64,000 nucleotides of DNA from Rubellicoccus peritrichatus (GTDB lineage: Bacteria > Verrucomicrobiota > Verrucomicrobiia > Opitutales > Cerasicoccaceae). Below, piece after piece: positions 51,742-60,676 of the stretch. The notes under the pieces are model-generated. The model worked only from the letters and a program-made list of their open reading frames with translations. It was not told the DNA's origin and made no database searches. A program made the position numbers and the translations under genes. Position 1 is the first letter of the stretch. The number at the start of each line of letters is the position of its first letter. The DNA is taken from assembly GCF_033100135.1 (NCBI RefSeq), contig NZ_CP136920.1:3095001-3159000 (forward strand). Reading direction: 5' to 3'.

Positions 51742-54117
51742 ATGCAGAAAGCTGTTTACCCCTTTATATTACTGTCATTCGTTTTAGGTCTTCAACCTTA
51801 TACCCAGGCACAGAATCTGGATACTCCACTTGGTGTGGAAGCCTCTGATCGAGATTATACAACCAAGGTCATGGTTCGCTGGGAGCCGGTTGCTTACGCA
51901 ACGACTTATCGGGTTTATCGAAATACGGTTAATGATTCGGCAAATGCGGTTGAGATTGGGTCGACTGAAAGCGTCAGGTTTTTTGATACAAGTGCGGTGG
52001 CAGAACAGACTTATTTTTATTGGGTTCTTGCTGAGAACGGCAGCGATACCAGCAGCCTTAGCGCCAATGACACGGGAGTTCTGGCAAACGGTAATACCAC
52101 ATTCGATGACGAATCGCCCCTTGAGCCGCCAGTAGATCCTGCTGGGAACGCTCTGACAGGAGCCAAGGTTGCTTTGGGGAAAGCATTGTTTTGGGAGGAG
52201 CAAATTTCGTCAACCCGAACCATGGCATGCGGCACCTGTCATGCTCCGACTAAAGGCGGTGTCGATTTACGTGGCGTCCTCAATGATGATCGTTCCACAC
52301 ATCCGGGGCCGGATGGTGTCTTTGGGACGGATGATGATATAACCGGATCACCGGGAGTGATTTTAAATAATGTGGCCGGTCTCTACGAATGGAGTGAAGT
52401 CTTTGAAATGTCAGAACAAGTGACTGGGCGTTACCCACGGCCTTCAATCAATGCAGGTTATACGGACACGCTTTTCTGGGATGGAAGAGCCGGAGGTGAG
52501 CTGGTCGATCCGCTTACCGATACAACAATACTTGCCAATGGAGCGGCGCTCGAATCTCAGGCACTCGGCCCACCAGTCAGCGATGCAGAGATGTCACATA
52601 TTGGTTCAACCTGGCAGGATATCATCGATCGCCTGAACAGTGTTACTCCTCTTGCACTTGCAACGGATGTGCCTGTTGCGCTCGATGCATGGATTGATGA
52701 CCGGAGTTATCCCGCACTTTTCACAGAGGCTTTTGGTGATTCGGAGATTACCGCATCCCGTGTGGCCATGAGTATTGCCAGTTACGAACGGACTCTCTTT
52801 TCAGATCGCACGAAGTATGACCGCATGTTGATGGAGATTGAGAATTTCACTGCCTCGGAAAACCGTGGTCGTAATATCTTCAACGGGCGTGGGCGTTGTG
52901 ATACCTGCCATAATGGGCCTGCTTTTACCGACGGTGAATTTCATCATATTGGTGTTCGCCCCATTGCTGACGGTGAGGATCTTGGACGGTTTGATGTAAC
53001 CGGGAATAACGGGGATCGAGGCGACTTCTTAACTCCAGGTTTGCGCAATGTTTCTTTGCGCGGCCCATTCATGCATAACGGCAGTATTGGAACTCTCACC
53101 GAGGTTATGGAATTCTATAACCGTGGTGGCGACTTTCTCAGTGCAGCCAATGAACTGGTTCCCAGAAATTTAAGTGCTAACGACATCGCTGATTTGAATG
53201 CATTCATGGCGACATTAACCGATGACCGTGTTACGAATGAACTTCCTCCTTTTGATCGTCCTACACTTTATACGGAGTCCGACTTAATGCCCAATCTATT
53301 TGGCGCGGGTGCATCAGGTAGCGATGGCTTAACACCACAGATTGCGGCAATTGAACCACCGCTCATCGGTAACCCAAGTTTTACTCTCGGTGTTGTTGAT
53401 GGCCGCCCTGGTGCGGTTGCAACTTTTGTTCTCGATACAACCGAGCCACCGCTCGGTGCTATTCCAGGCGAATCCGAAGTCGAGTATCATGCAACGACAA
53501 CTTTGATTGGAGATGGAGTAACGGGTGAGGGCTCGGGATCTGTTTCGCTCTCGATTCCTGATGATGAAAACTTGATCGGGCAGACGCTTTATGGTCGTTG
53601 GTACGTAGTCGATGCCGATGCATCCAGCGGAATTGCTTGCAGTCCTTCTATTGTCCTTACGCTCTTTGGCGATGGTGGAAATATTGATGAACCAGGCGGC
53701 GATGATACGGATGATGACACAGGTGGTGGTGATGATGGTGGTGACGGAGACGATACTACACCTACTGTGGATACATCAATACTGGTTGCGAATGCTGCCA
53801 TCTTATCCAATGACTGGTATTACTCCAACTGGTTTGAAAGCTTTTATGTCGGTTCTTACCCCTGGATTTTACAGGAGAACCTTGGTTGGTTTTATATCGT
53901 TCAGGATACCATTGACCCCAACCTGACAGAGCAGGATCAGACTTGTTGGATGTATGATTTAATTGGTGAAACCTGGATATGGACTGGTGACAGCGTTTAT
54001 CCTTTCTTCTTTGATGCCTCCACGGATGGAGGGTGGCGTGTGTTCTTCGTAACGGAAGATGGTTTGTTTGTCTTCAATAACGAAACGCAGGCTTTTACTG
54101 AAAGAGCGACCTTATAG
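51742..54117 (+). CDS. Di-haem cytochrome c peroxidase/MauG-like secreted protein
   Basis: 791 residues from the ATG at 51742 before the signal peptide (AVYPFILLSFVLGLQPYTQA); earlier ATGs at 51718 and 51721 are possible. Order: a fibronectin type III domain (about 35-115; MVRWEPVAYATTYRVYRN), a di-haem peroxidase domain (120-520) with haem motifs CGTCH and CDTCH and the conserved LRNVSLRGPFMHNGSIGTL region, a beta domain, an Asp/Gly-rich linker (about 650-680) and an aromatic-rich C-terminal domain with repeated W-Y/F-x-x pairs. Probably periplasmic or surface; reduces peroxide or oxidises an unknown substrate. Confidence 0.85.
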   Translation: MQKAVYPFILLSFVLGLQPYTQAQNLDTPLGVEASDRDYTTKVMVRWEPVAYATTYRVYRNTVNDSANAVEIGSTESVRFFDTSAVAEQTYFYWVLAENGSDTSSLSANDTGVLANGNTTFDDESPLEPPVDPAGNALTGAKVALGKALFWEEQISSTRTMACGTCHAPTKGGVDLRGVLNDDRSTHPGPDGVFGTDDDITGSPGVILNNVAGLYEWSEVFEMSEQVTGRYPRPSINAGYTDTLFWDGRAGGELVDPLTDTTILANGAALESQALGPPVSDAEMSHIGSTWQDIIDRLNSVTPLALATDVPVALDAWIDDRSYPALFTEAFGDSEITASRVAMSIASYERTLFSDRTKYDRMLMEIENFTASENRGRNIFNGRGRCDTCHNGPAFTDGEFHHIGVRPIADGEDLGRFDVTGNNGDRGDFLTPGLRNVSLRGPFMHNGSIGTLTEVMEFYNRGGDFLSAANELVPRNLSANDIADLNAFMATLTDDRVTNELPPFDRPTLYTESDLMPNLFGAGASGSDGLTPQIAAIEPPLIGNPSFTLGVVDGRPGAVATFVLDTTEPPLGAIPGESEVEYHATTTLIGDGVTGEGSGSVSLSIPDDENLIGQTLYGRWYVVDADASSGIACSPSIVLTLFGDGGNIDEPGGDDTDDDTGGGDDGGDGDDTTPTVDTSILVANAAILSNDWYYSNWFESFYVGSYPWILQENLGWFYIVQDTIDPNLTEQDQTCWMYDLIGETWIWTGDSVYPFFFDASTDGGWRVFFVTEDGLFVFNNETQAFTERATL

Positions 54118-54140
54118 GCACTGATTGTTTCAAGTGAAAC

Positions 54141-55460
54141 CTACTCGAACTTGGGCGGACGCTTAATCGCGATTTTGCTTTTACCCGTAATCAAGCGTGC
54201 TCCTCTATCTGAGAACAGATAGGTCCAGCACCAACTGATTGCAACGGCGACTTTGCTCCTGAAGTTTACTAGAAAGAGAATATGAACGGCCGCCCATATG
54301 ATCCATGCAGGGAGTCCTTTTAGTTTTACGCCGAAGGCATCAGCGACAGCCTTATTGCGTCCAATCGTTGCCAGGTTTCCTTTGTCGAAATAAGTGAAGG
54401 CATTGCGTTTGGGAGAGCTTTCGCTACGTTGTTTTGCTTCGAATTCCTTACGGATGATTTTACCAACAAACGCGCCTCCCTGCATCGCCCCTTGTGCAAC
54501 ACCAGGGATGGGTTTTCCGGTTTTGGCGCATTTTGCTGCTGCCTGATCTCCGATAACAAAGACGTTGGGATGCTCGGGGATACTCAAGTCAGGGTTGACG
54601 ATGACTCGTCCAGAGCGGTCGAGCTCCACGCCGAGCGATTCTCCCAGTGGCGATGCTTTCACGCCGGCGGCCCAGAGAACGTTTTGGGCGGCGACAAATG
54701 TTTCACCGCAGCGTACGCCATCTTCCTGGATTTCAGTAACGCTTGTGTTGAGCATGATTTCCACACCGAGCGATTCAAGTTGCTCATGGGCTGCCTTGGA
54801 ACATTTCTCGGACATGGCACCAAGAACGCGTGGGCCGCCTTCGATTAGTATGACGCGTGCTGTGGTTGTATCAATGTGTCGGAAATCTGCCGGGATGATA
54901 TTGTGGGCTATTTCTGCCATTGCTCCGGCCAACTCGCAGCCAGTAGGGCCGGCACCGACAACGATGAAAGTGAGGCAGGCAGAACGGGCTTCGGGATCGG
55001 TTTCGACCTCCGCAGCTTCAAAGGCCAACAGAAAGCGCCGACGAATTTCCGTTGCATCATCAATGGTTTTCAATCCCGGCGCATACTTTGCCCACTGGTC
55101 ATTTCCAAAATAGGAATGCGTTGCCCCGGCTGCCAGAACCAGGTAGTCGAAAGGAACAGATTCGCCATCAATGCGAATACACTGTCCAGATAGATCAACC
55201 TGGTCGACTTCTCCGAGAAAAACACCGACATTCTTTTGGTGACGGAAGATACGCCGAATGGGCGATGCGATATCCGATGGGTTTAGAGCAGCAGTCGCAA
55301 CCTGATAAAGAAGTGGTTGAAAAAGATGATAGTTGCGTCGGTCAATCACTCCGACTTCAACGGGAAGATCTTTCAGTTCTTTTGCCGCTGAGACGCCCCC
55401 AAAGCCTCCGCCTACGATCAAAATCCGTTCGGCTTCCTTATTGGTGACATTGATTCCCAT
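54141..55460 (-). CDS. ndh: Type II NADH dehydrogenase (NDH-2)
   Basis: 439 residues. FAD site ILIVGGGFGGVSAAKEL at the N-terminus, second dinucleotide site FIVVGAGPTGCELAGAMAE (about 165) for NADH, and the FAD-contact GVAQGAMQGG. The C-terminus has amphipathic/hydrophobic segments (LPAWIIWAAVHILFLVNF) that anchor it to the inner membrane. It passes electrons from NADH to quinone without pumping protons. Single gene, convergent with the peroxidase gene. Confidence 0.92.
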   Translation of the reverse strand: MGINVTNKEAERILIVGGGFGGVSAAKELKDLPVEVGVIDRRNYHLFQPLLYQVATAALNPSDIASPIRRIFRHQKNVGVFLGEVDQVDLSGQCIRIDGESVPFDYLVLAAGATHSYFGNDQWAKYAPGLKTIDDATEIRRRFLLAFEAAEVETDPEARSACLTFIVVGAGPTGCELAGAMAEIAHNIIPADFRHIDTTTARVILIEGGPRVLGAMSEKCSKAAHEQLESLGVEIMLNTSVTEIQEDGVRCGETFVAAQNVLWAAGVKASPLGESLGVELDRSGRVIVNPDLSIPEHPNVFVIGDQAAAKCAKTGKPIPGVAQGAMQGGAFVGKIIRKEFEAKQRSESSPKRNAFTYFDKGNLATIGRNKAVADAFGVKLKGLPAWIIWAAVHILFLVNFRSKVAVAISWCWTYLFSDRGARLITGKSKIAIKRPPKFE

Positions 55461-55486
55461 TTGTCATTGGGGTCGATTGTCAGCGC

Positions 55487-57022
55487 TTAGCCGCCTACCG
55501 GGAAGGGAGATCTGGATAGGCTGGTTGCAGACGGGATGCCCAGACCACGTAGTCTTGCGTCTCTTGCCCAGCGATAGACATCACCATAGACCTTTGCCGA
55601 TGCACTCCAGCTTAGATCACGGGTCATGGCATTATAACGCAGTTTCGCAATGTCTTCGGGGCGGTCGTAATAAGTGGAGCATGCCCATCCGATCGTATAA
55701 TAAAGTGCATGGCTTGACACTTCTTCGAATCGAAAGCCAGTGCCTGTGCCGCGACCTTCAACATACTGTTCCACCGTATCAGCGAGCCCGCCTGTGGATC
55801 GAACAATTGGCAGCGTTCCATAGGCCATGGAATACAATTGGTTCAACCCGCAGGGTTCGAATCGACTAGGCATGACAAAAAAGTCGCAACCAGCTTCGAC
55901 CAGATGGGCCAGTTTGTTATTGTATCCTATAAAGACACCAACCTTGCCCGGATAACGGGCAGCCAGGTCTTTAAATTCATTTTCCAGTGCAGGATCACCA
56001 GCACCAAGCAGGACAATCTGCACGACCATCTCTTCCATGATCTGTGGAATGATCGCGGACAACAGGTCGAGGCCTTTTTGATCAAAGAGTCGGGCAACGG
56101 CTCCAAAGACAGGAACTTCGGCTGTCTCTTCCAATCCGAAAGCCCTTTGGAGTTCTGTTTTGCAGACGGCTTTGCCGGAGAGATCGTCTGCGTTGAAATT
56201 TGCAGGAATCAGCGGGTCAGTTGCCGGATTCCATTCCTTGGTATCGATGCCGTTGGTGATGCCGACGAGGTCCGCTGCGCGGAATTTGAGCACATGGTTA
56301 AGACCACAACCAAGTGCCGGTTCCTGGATTTCGCGACCATAAGTCGGGCTTACCGTGGTAAGCTTGGTTGAGTTGTAGAGCCCGCTTTTCATCATGTTGA
56401 CATTACCAACAGACTCGAGGTTGTCCGGGCGGAACAGGCTTTGAGGGAGACCAGCAAAGTCGAGGACATGACGCCCGTAAATTCCCTGGTGCTGAAGATT
56501 GTGGATCGTGAATACAGTGGCAGCTCCTACAAGTGGAGTTCCTGTTTCCGTGCTGTTGAGGTAGGCCGGAACCAGACCGGTGGTCCAGTCATGGCAGTGA
56601 ATGATATCGGGATACCAATCAAAGGCGTGGCAATAATCGATGGCCGCTCGTGAGAGAAAAGCAAAGCGCTCATGGTTGTCGGCGTGGCTGCCCCAAGGGC
56701 CAGTGTAGATCTCGTGCCGGTCGAAATATTTGTCAAATTCGATCCAGTAGACCTGCCCCGGAGCATCGAGGTAAGGCATACGCCAGAGGCGACAATACTC
56801 TTCTTTGCCTCCGCCCAGATGAACACTCAACGGGGATTCGAGCGCGGTCCAGTTCTCGTCTGGTTCCAGAAACCCATACTTCGGAACAATGGCGCGGACA
56901 TCATGTCCGGCTTGTGAGAACTCGCGTGTCATTGCGCCGACGACATCGGCCAAGCCACCTACTTTGGCGTAGGGAGCAATTTCAGGAGCGACTTGTAGTA
57001 TTTTCAGAGGTCTGTCTGGCAT
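55487..57022 (-). CDS. glgA: Glycogen synthase (ADP-glucose, GT5)
   Basis: 511 residues. N-terminal KVGGL loop (APYAKVGGLADVVGAM) binds ADP-glucose; the C-terminal half has the E-x7-E-type motif in MPSRFEPCGLNQLYSMAYGT and GGLADTVE. Transfers glucose from ADP-glucose to alpha-1,4-glucan ends. The start overlaps the exosortase stop by one base (ATGA arrangement on the minus strand), so it is translated with the exosortase gene. A malQ homologue lies 2 kb away. Confidence 0.94.
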   Translation of the reverse strand: MPDRPLKILQVAPEIAPYAKVGGLADVVGAMTREFSQAGHDVRAIVPKYGFLEPDENWTALESPLSVHLGGGKEEYCRLWRMPYLDAPGQVYWIEFDKYFDRHEIYTGPWGSHADNHERFAFLSRAAIDYCHAFDWYPDIIHCHDWTTGLVPAYLNSTETGTPLVGAATVFTIHNLQHQGIYGRHVLDFAGLPQSLFRPDNLESVGNVNMMKSGLYNSTKLTTVSPTYGREIQEPALGCGLNHVLKFRAADLVGITNGIDTKEWNPATDPLIPANFNADDLSGKAVCKTELQRAFGLEETAEVPVFGAVARLFDQKGLDLLSAIIPQIMEEMVVQIVLLGAGDPALENEFKDLAARYPGKVGVFIGYNNKLAHLVEAGCDFFVMPSRFEPCGLNQLYSMAYGTLPIVRSTGGLADTVEQYVEGRGTGTGFRFEEVSSHALYYTIGWACSTYYDRPEDIAKLRYNAMTRDLSWSASAKVYGDVYRWARDARLRGLGIPSATSLSRSPFPVGG

Positions 57023-58050
57023 CAGGATTCAGGTTCAGGATCTGCCAGCGGATATTCTTCATCATCATCTCCATCCGGCGGAGCAATGGTGAAGTTGAAT
57101 ATCGGCAGTAGCATAATAAGCAGTATACAGGTTACTCCAAGGACGGCATAGCCGGTGAAGTCATGCAGAGTAATCCCACCTCCAACGAAGGTGAAAATTT
57201 TCTCATCCAGCGCCTCTGAACCTTTGGCATAAGCCGTGCCGGTCAGGAAAAGGCTACGCATGATGTTTGTCAGGAATGCGAGCAGCATGGCGGTTGCGAT
57301 GAGCAGGAACTTCTTCCAGAATTTGTCCAGGAAAACTGCAGCGAGAAAAGATCCGGCAAAAATACAACCCGTTAAAGAGCGGACACCGGAGCAGGCGTCG
57401 GCCACTCCAACCACACCCTTGGGCAGCATCAGGGTGTTACCTTCGCGAACGATGGACAGGCCGAGGAAGTCGAAGACATTAAAGACGATAATCGATACCC
57501 ATTCCATCAGGATCAGTTTAACGTCTGAGTCCAGATACATGACCATTGGGGCGGAGATCAGCCAGACGAGTGCCGGAAAGAGAAAGATAAAGGTGAAGCC
57601 CAGGCGTTCCTTCAATGGTGGATGCCGACCAGTTGCATCTTCACCGCTGTTGATGTAGGCGATCCCCATAAAGGCACCACCAAAGCCAACGGCAATCATC
57701 AGGCTGGCCAGGTTGGCCGGGCCTTGTGCCACCCGCATGGCACCACCGGTGATCATGACGAGGAATGAAAAAATCAGCCCAAGAGCAACGATGAAGCTGA
57801 TGCCTGACGTGAGTAAGCCGCCTTTGCTTTCTGCCTTACTCTTACCAAGCCCCAACAGGTAGTTTTTTATGATCGGCCAGCGTTCGTGGAGTACGTAGGC
57901 GACAAAGAGTGGTACGATAAAACCAAAGCTATAATCCTCCTGTGTCGACCAGTAGTAGTATTGGTCGTAGCAGACAAATGCTGCAAGCAGGAGTATAAGC
58001 AGGCCAGACGCTTTGGTCCATGGATCGATTTGAGAAGAATTTGAAGACAC
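57022..58050 (-). CDS. Exosortase
   Basis: 342 residues with about eight to ten membrane helices. The catalytic triad of exosortases is present: Cys 220 in ACSGVRS, Arg 265 in NIMRSLFL and His 296 in HDFTGYAVL, and the N-terminal DYSFGFIVP motif. It cuts PEP-CTERM proteins at the C-terminal signal during export, so the protein at 345-1172 is a likely client. The acidic tail (DGDDDEEYPLADPEPES) is unusual. It overlaps glgA, an unexpected pairing; no EPS glycosyltransferases lie nearby. Confidence 0.92.
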   Translation of the reverse strand: MSSNSSQIDPWTKASGLLILLLAAFVCYDQYYYWSTQEDYSFGFIVPLFVAYVLHERWPIIKNYLLGLGKSKAESKGGLLTSGISFIVALGLIFSFLVMITGGAMRVAQGPANLASLMIAVGFGGAFMGIAYINSGEDATGRHPPLKERLGFTFIFLFPALVWLISAPMVMYLDSDVKLILMEWVSIIVFNVFDFLGLSIVREGNTLMLPKGVVGVADACSGVRSLTGCIFAGSFLAAVFLDKFWKKFLLIATAMLLAFLTNIMRSLFLTGTAYAKGSEALDEKIFTFVGGGITLHDFTGYAVLGVTCILLIMLLPIFNFTIAPPDGDDDEEYPLADPEPES

Positions 58051-58229
58051 GGGAAAGGGAATCGCTAAACAGGCAACAGCAAATGCTTCCGCACTATGAC
58101 TGCAATCCGAAAAGGGCGTTCCATATTGGCTGTTTAAACTTTTCTAATGGTTTGTTTAACTGTACAATATGGCATCAATTGAAGAAAATGCGAGTTAAGC
58201 CGATAGTAAATCCTAACAAAAACGCCCCT

Positions 58230-59090
58230 ATGAATATCCGAAAAATCTCATTGTTTACCTTCTTAACGGCCGTTCCCGGTCTCATGTTTGCCGAAGCCAA
58301 GGTCAATATCGCTGAAGACGATGCGAGTTATGGCAATTATAACAATGGCTGGGGAAGTGATCAAAACAGTGGAGGCGGCTTTGGCCCGTGGACCCTGGTC
58401 AGCACGGCAACTGATGAGTCAAAGCAAACCTGGGCCGGCTTTTACGTCGCTCCAAGCAGCAATCACGGCCTGGATACCATTGCTTATAATGGAAAAGCCT
58501 GGGGTATGTATGCCAACGGCCAGCGCTTTGAGGAAACCATTGCCTTTCGCGACCTTTCCCGCCCCTTGGAATCTCGGGACACTTTTTCGCTTTTCTTTGA
58601 GTTCGATGGCTTCTCCACAAAATGGTCTGCTGACACCTTGCGTCCTGGCCGTGCCGGTTTTGCTCTGAGGGTCGCTGATTCACCGGATACCCTCGATGAC
58701 TATCGAAAAGGAGCCCGCTTTATCTTCGAGACCGTCGATTCCAGCGGGAACTACATCGTGAGTGATTCCGTCAATGAGTGGAACACCAAGGTCAAGGTGG
58801 ACCCCAAAGGTGCCATGGTTTCGGTAACGCCTCGTGGTTTTTACAGTTACGATCTGGAAATTAAAACGCTCGGCGATGGTGTCATGCACAAGTTCCCGGC
58901 GCGTCGCTTTGCCGGCAAGGCAAGGGATTTGGTTCAGAACATAGCTATTTTTGCTCTCAATACGGAAACAAACGACGTTTATTTCAGTGGCTTGCAGGTT
59001 GCTCGTCCATTGCCTCCAGCAGATGAAGCAGTGAAAAGTCTGGTCTCAAAAAGCAAGCCTGCGACAACGGATAAATCTGATACGAATTAG
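58230..59090 (+). CDS. Secreted protein of unknown function
   Basis: 286 residues from the ATG at 58230, directly before a signal peptide (MNIRKISLFTFLTAVPGLMFA); an upstream ATG at 58020 would overlap the divergent exosortase gene. The mature part is beta-rich with Gly/Asn/Trp/Phe (NNGWGSDQNSGGGFGPW) and reads like a jelly-roll, as in many PEP-CTERM substrates, but it lacks a PEP-CTERM tail; the C-terminus is Ser/Lys/Thr-rich. Its position next to the exosortase is suggestive only. Confidence 0.7.
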   Translation: MNIRKISLFTFLTAVPGLMFAEAKVNIAEDDASYGNYNNGWGSDQNSGGGFGPWTLVSTATDESKQTWAGFYVAPSSNHGLDTIAYNGKAWGMYANGQRFEETIAFRDLSRPLESRDTFSLFFEFDGFSTKWSADTLRPGRAGFALRVADSPDTLDDYRKGARFIFETVDSSGNYIVSDSVNEWNTKVKVDPKGAMVSVTPRGFYSYDLEIKTLGDGVMHKFPARRFAGKARDLVQNIAIFALNTETNDVYFSGLQVARPLPPADEAVKSLVSKSKPATTDKSDTN

Positions 59091-59144
59091 GTGGCTAATG
59101 ATAGAACTCATGTTCATCCTTGATCGATAAACAGCGTCTGCCGA

Positions 59145-60668
59145 ATGCTATTCTCACGCGAAAGCGGTATCCTGCTTCATCCCACTTCATTGCCGGGTAA
59201 ACACGGTATTGGAGACCTTGGGCCCGAGGCGATTAAGTGGCTGGATTGTTTGGCCGAGGCTGGGCAAAAACTTTGGCAGGTATTACCGCTCGGGCCGACG
59301 GGCTACGGCGATTCGCCTTATCAAGGGCTTTCCAGCTTTGCCGGGAACCCACTGCTGATCAGTCTGGATTTGTTGGTGAAGGATGAGCTGCTGGACCCGG
59401 AGGCTTTGGAGATCATTCCGCGTCTGCCTCAAGGCGAAGTGCTATACGAGAAGGTTATTCAGCCCAAGCAGGCGTTATTACAGAAAGCAGCCCAACGCTT
59501 TCTTTATGAAGTCCCCGTGACCCGACTTAAGGATTACGTATCTTTTTGTGAAAAAGAGAGTTGGTGGCTGGATGATTTCGCACTCTACGTTGCGATCAAA
59601 GAGCGGCAAAAGCTTCGTCCGTGGTCTGACTGGCCTGAAGAATACCGTGACCGTGACCCTGAAGCATTGGACAATGCCCGCGAGCGGCTCTTTGATGCCA
59701 TTGAAGAGCAAAAGGCGCTTCAGTATTTCTTTTACGAACAATGGGCGACAGTCAGAACGGCTGCCAACGAACGCGGTATTCGGATCATTGGGGACATGCC
59801 CATCTTCATCGCGCATGACAGCGCTGGTGTGTGGTCGCATCCGGAGTTGTTCAAGCTCGATGATCAGGGGCAGCCAACCGTGATTGCCGGGGTGCCGCCC
59901 GATTATTTCTCCAAAACCGGACAGCGTTGGGGCAATCCGCTTTATCGCTGGGACTTGATGGCCAAGGATGGTTACGCCTGGTGGAAGAAGCGTGTCGCGA
60001 AAACCCTTGAGCAGGTCGATATTGTGCGGGTGGATCACTTTCGCGGCTTTGCTGCCTATTGGGAGATCCCGGGCGACGAGCCAACCGCAATCCATGGCAA
60101 ATGGGTCGATGGGCCGGGCAAGGCTTTTTTCGATGAGATTGTCAAAGAGTTTGGCAAAACCCTGCCGATTCTGGCTGAAGACCTGGGCAACATCACTGAG
60201 GATGTTATTGCGCTGCGTGATGGCTTCGGGTTACCCGGTATGCGCATCCTGCAATTTGCCTTTGGCACGGACCCGATGAAGCATACATTTTTGCCGGAGG
60301 CCTTTGTTGAGAATTGCATCGCTTACTCGGGCACCCACGATAACGACACGGTTTGCGGCTGGTTCCATGATGACGGCTCGGCCAGCAGTCGAACCTCTGA
60401 GGAATGCGAAACCGAGCGTCAGGCCTGTCTGGAAGTCATTGGTGGTGATGGAAACGATATCGCCTGGGATTTCATTGAAACGCTTTTAAATTCCAAGGCC
60501 GGAGCGGTTATCTTTCCGATGCAGGATGTCCTTGGGCTTGGTTCGGAAGCCCGCATGAATACTCCCGGTAATCCTTCCGGCAACTGGCGCTGGAGAATGA
60601 CTGAAGCCGATTTTACCCCTGAAATGATTAAGCGTCTGGCCAAGTCGATCAAGGACGCTGGTCGCTAA
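59145..60668 (+). CDS. malQ: 4-alpha-glucanotransferase (GH77)
   Basis: 507 residues. GH77 motifs: SGILLHPTSLPGKHGIGDLG at the start, QVLPLGPTGYGDSPYQ, nucleophile Asp in VRVDHFRGF, acid/base Glu in ILAEDLGNIT and the third acidic site in SGTHDNDTV. It moves maltooligosaccharide segments between glucans. An MFS sugar transporter gene follows after 8 bp, so the operon handles maltodextrin or stored glycogen. Confidence 0.95.
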   Translation: MLFSRESGILLHPTSLPGKHGIGDLGPEAIKWLDCLAEAGQKLWQVLPLGPTGYGDSPYQGLSSFAGNPLLISLDLLVKDELLDPEALEIIPRLPQGEVLYEKVIQPKQALLQKAAQRFLYEVPVTRLKDYVSFCEKESWWLDDFALYVAIKERQKLRPWSDWPEEYRDRDPEALDNARERLFDAIEEQKALQYFFYEQWATVRTAANERGIRIIGDMPIFIAHDSAGVWSHPELFKLDDQGQPTVIAGVPPDYFSKTGQRWGNPLYRWDLMAKDGYAWWKKRVAKTLEQVDIVRVDHFRGFAAYWEIPGDEPTAIHGKWVDGPGKAFFDEIVKEFGKTLPILAEDLGNITEDVIALRDGFGLPGMRILQFAFGTDPMKHTFLPEAFVENCIAYSGTHDNDTVCGWFHDDGSASSRTSEECETERQACLEVIGGDGNDIAWDFIETLLNSKAGAVIFPMQDVLGLGSEARMNTPGNPSGNWRWRMTEADFTPEMIKRLAKSIKDAGR

Positions 60669-60676
60669 TACTACCT

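Noticed and set aside
55840-55870. T-loop-like GGTTCGAATC sequence suggesting a tRNA
   Set aside because: It is inside glgA codons of the conserved SRFEPCGLNQ region; no acceptor stem around it.
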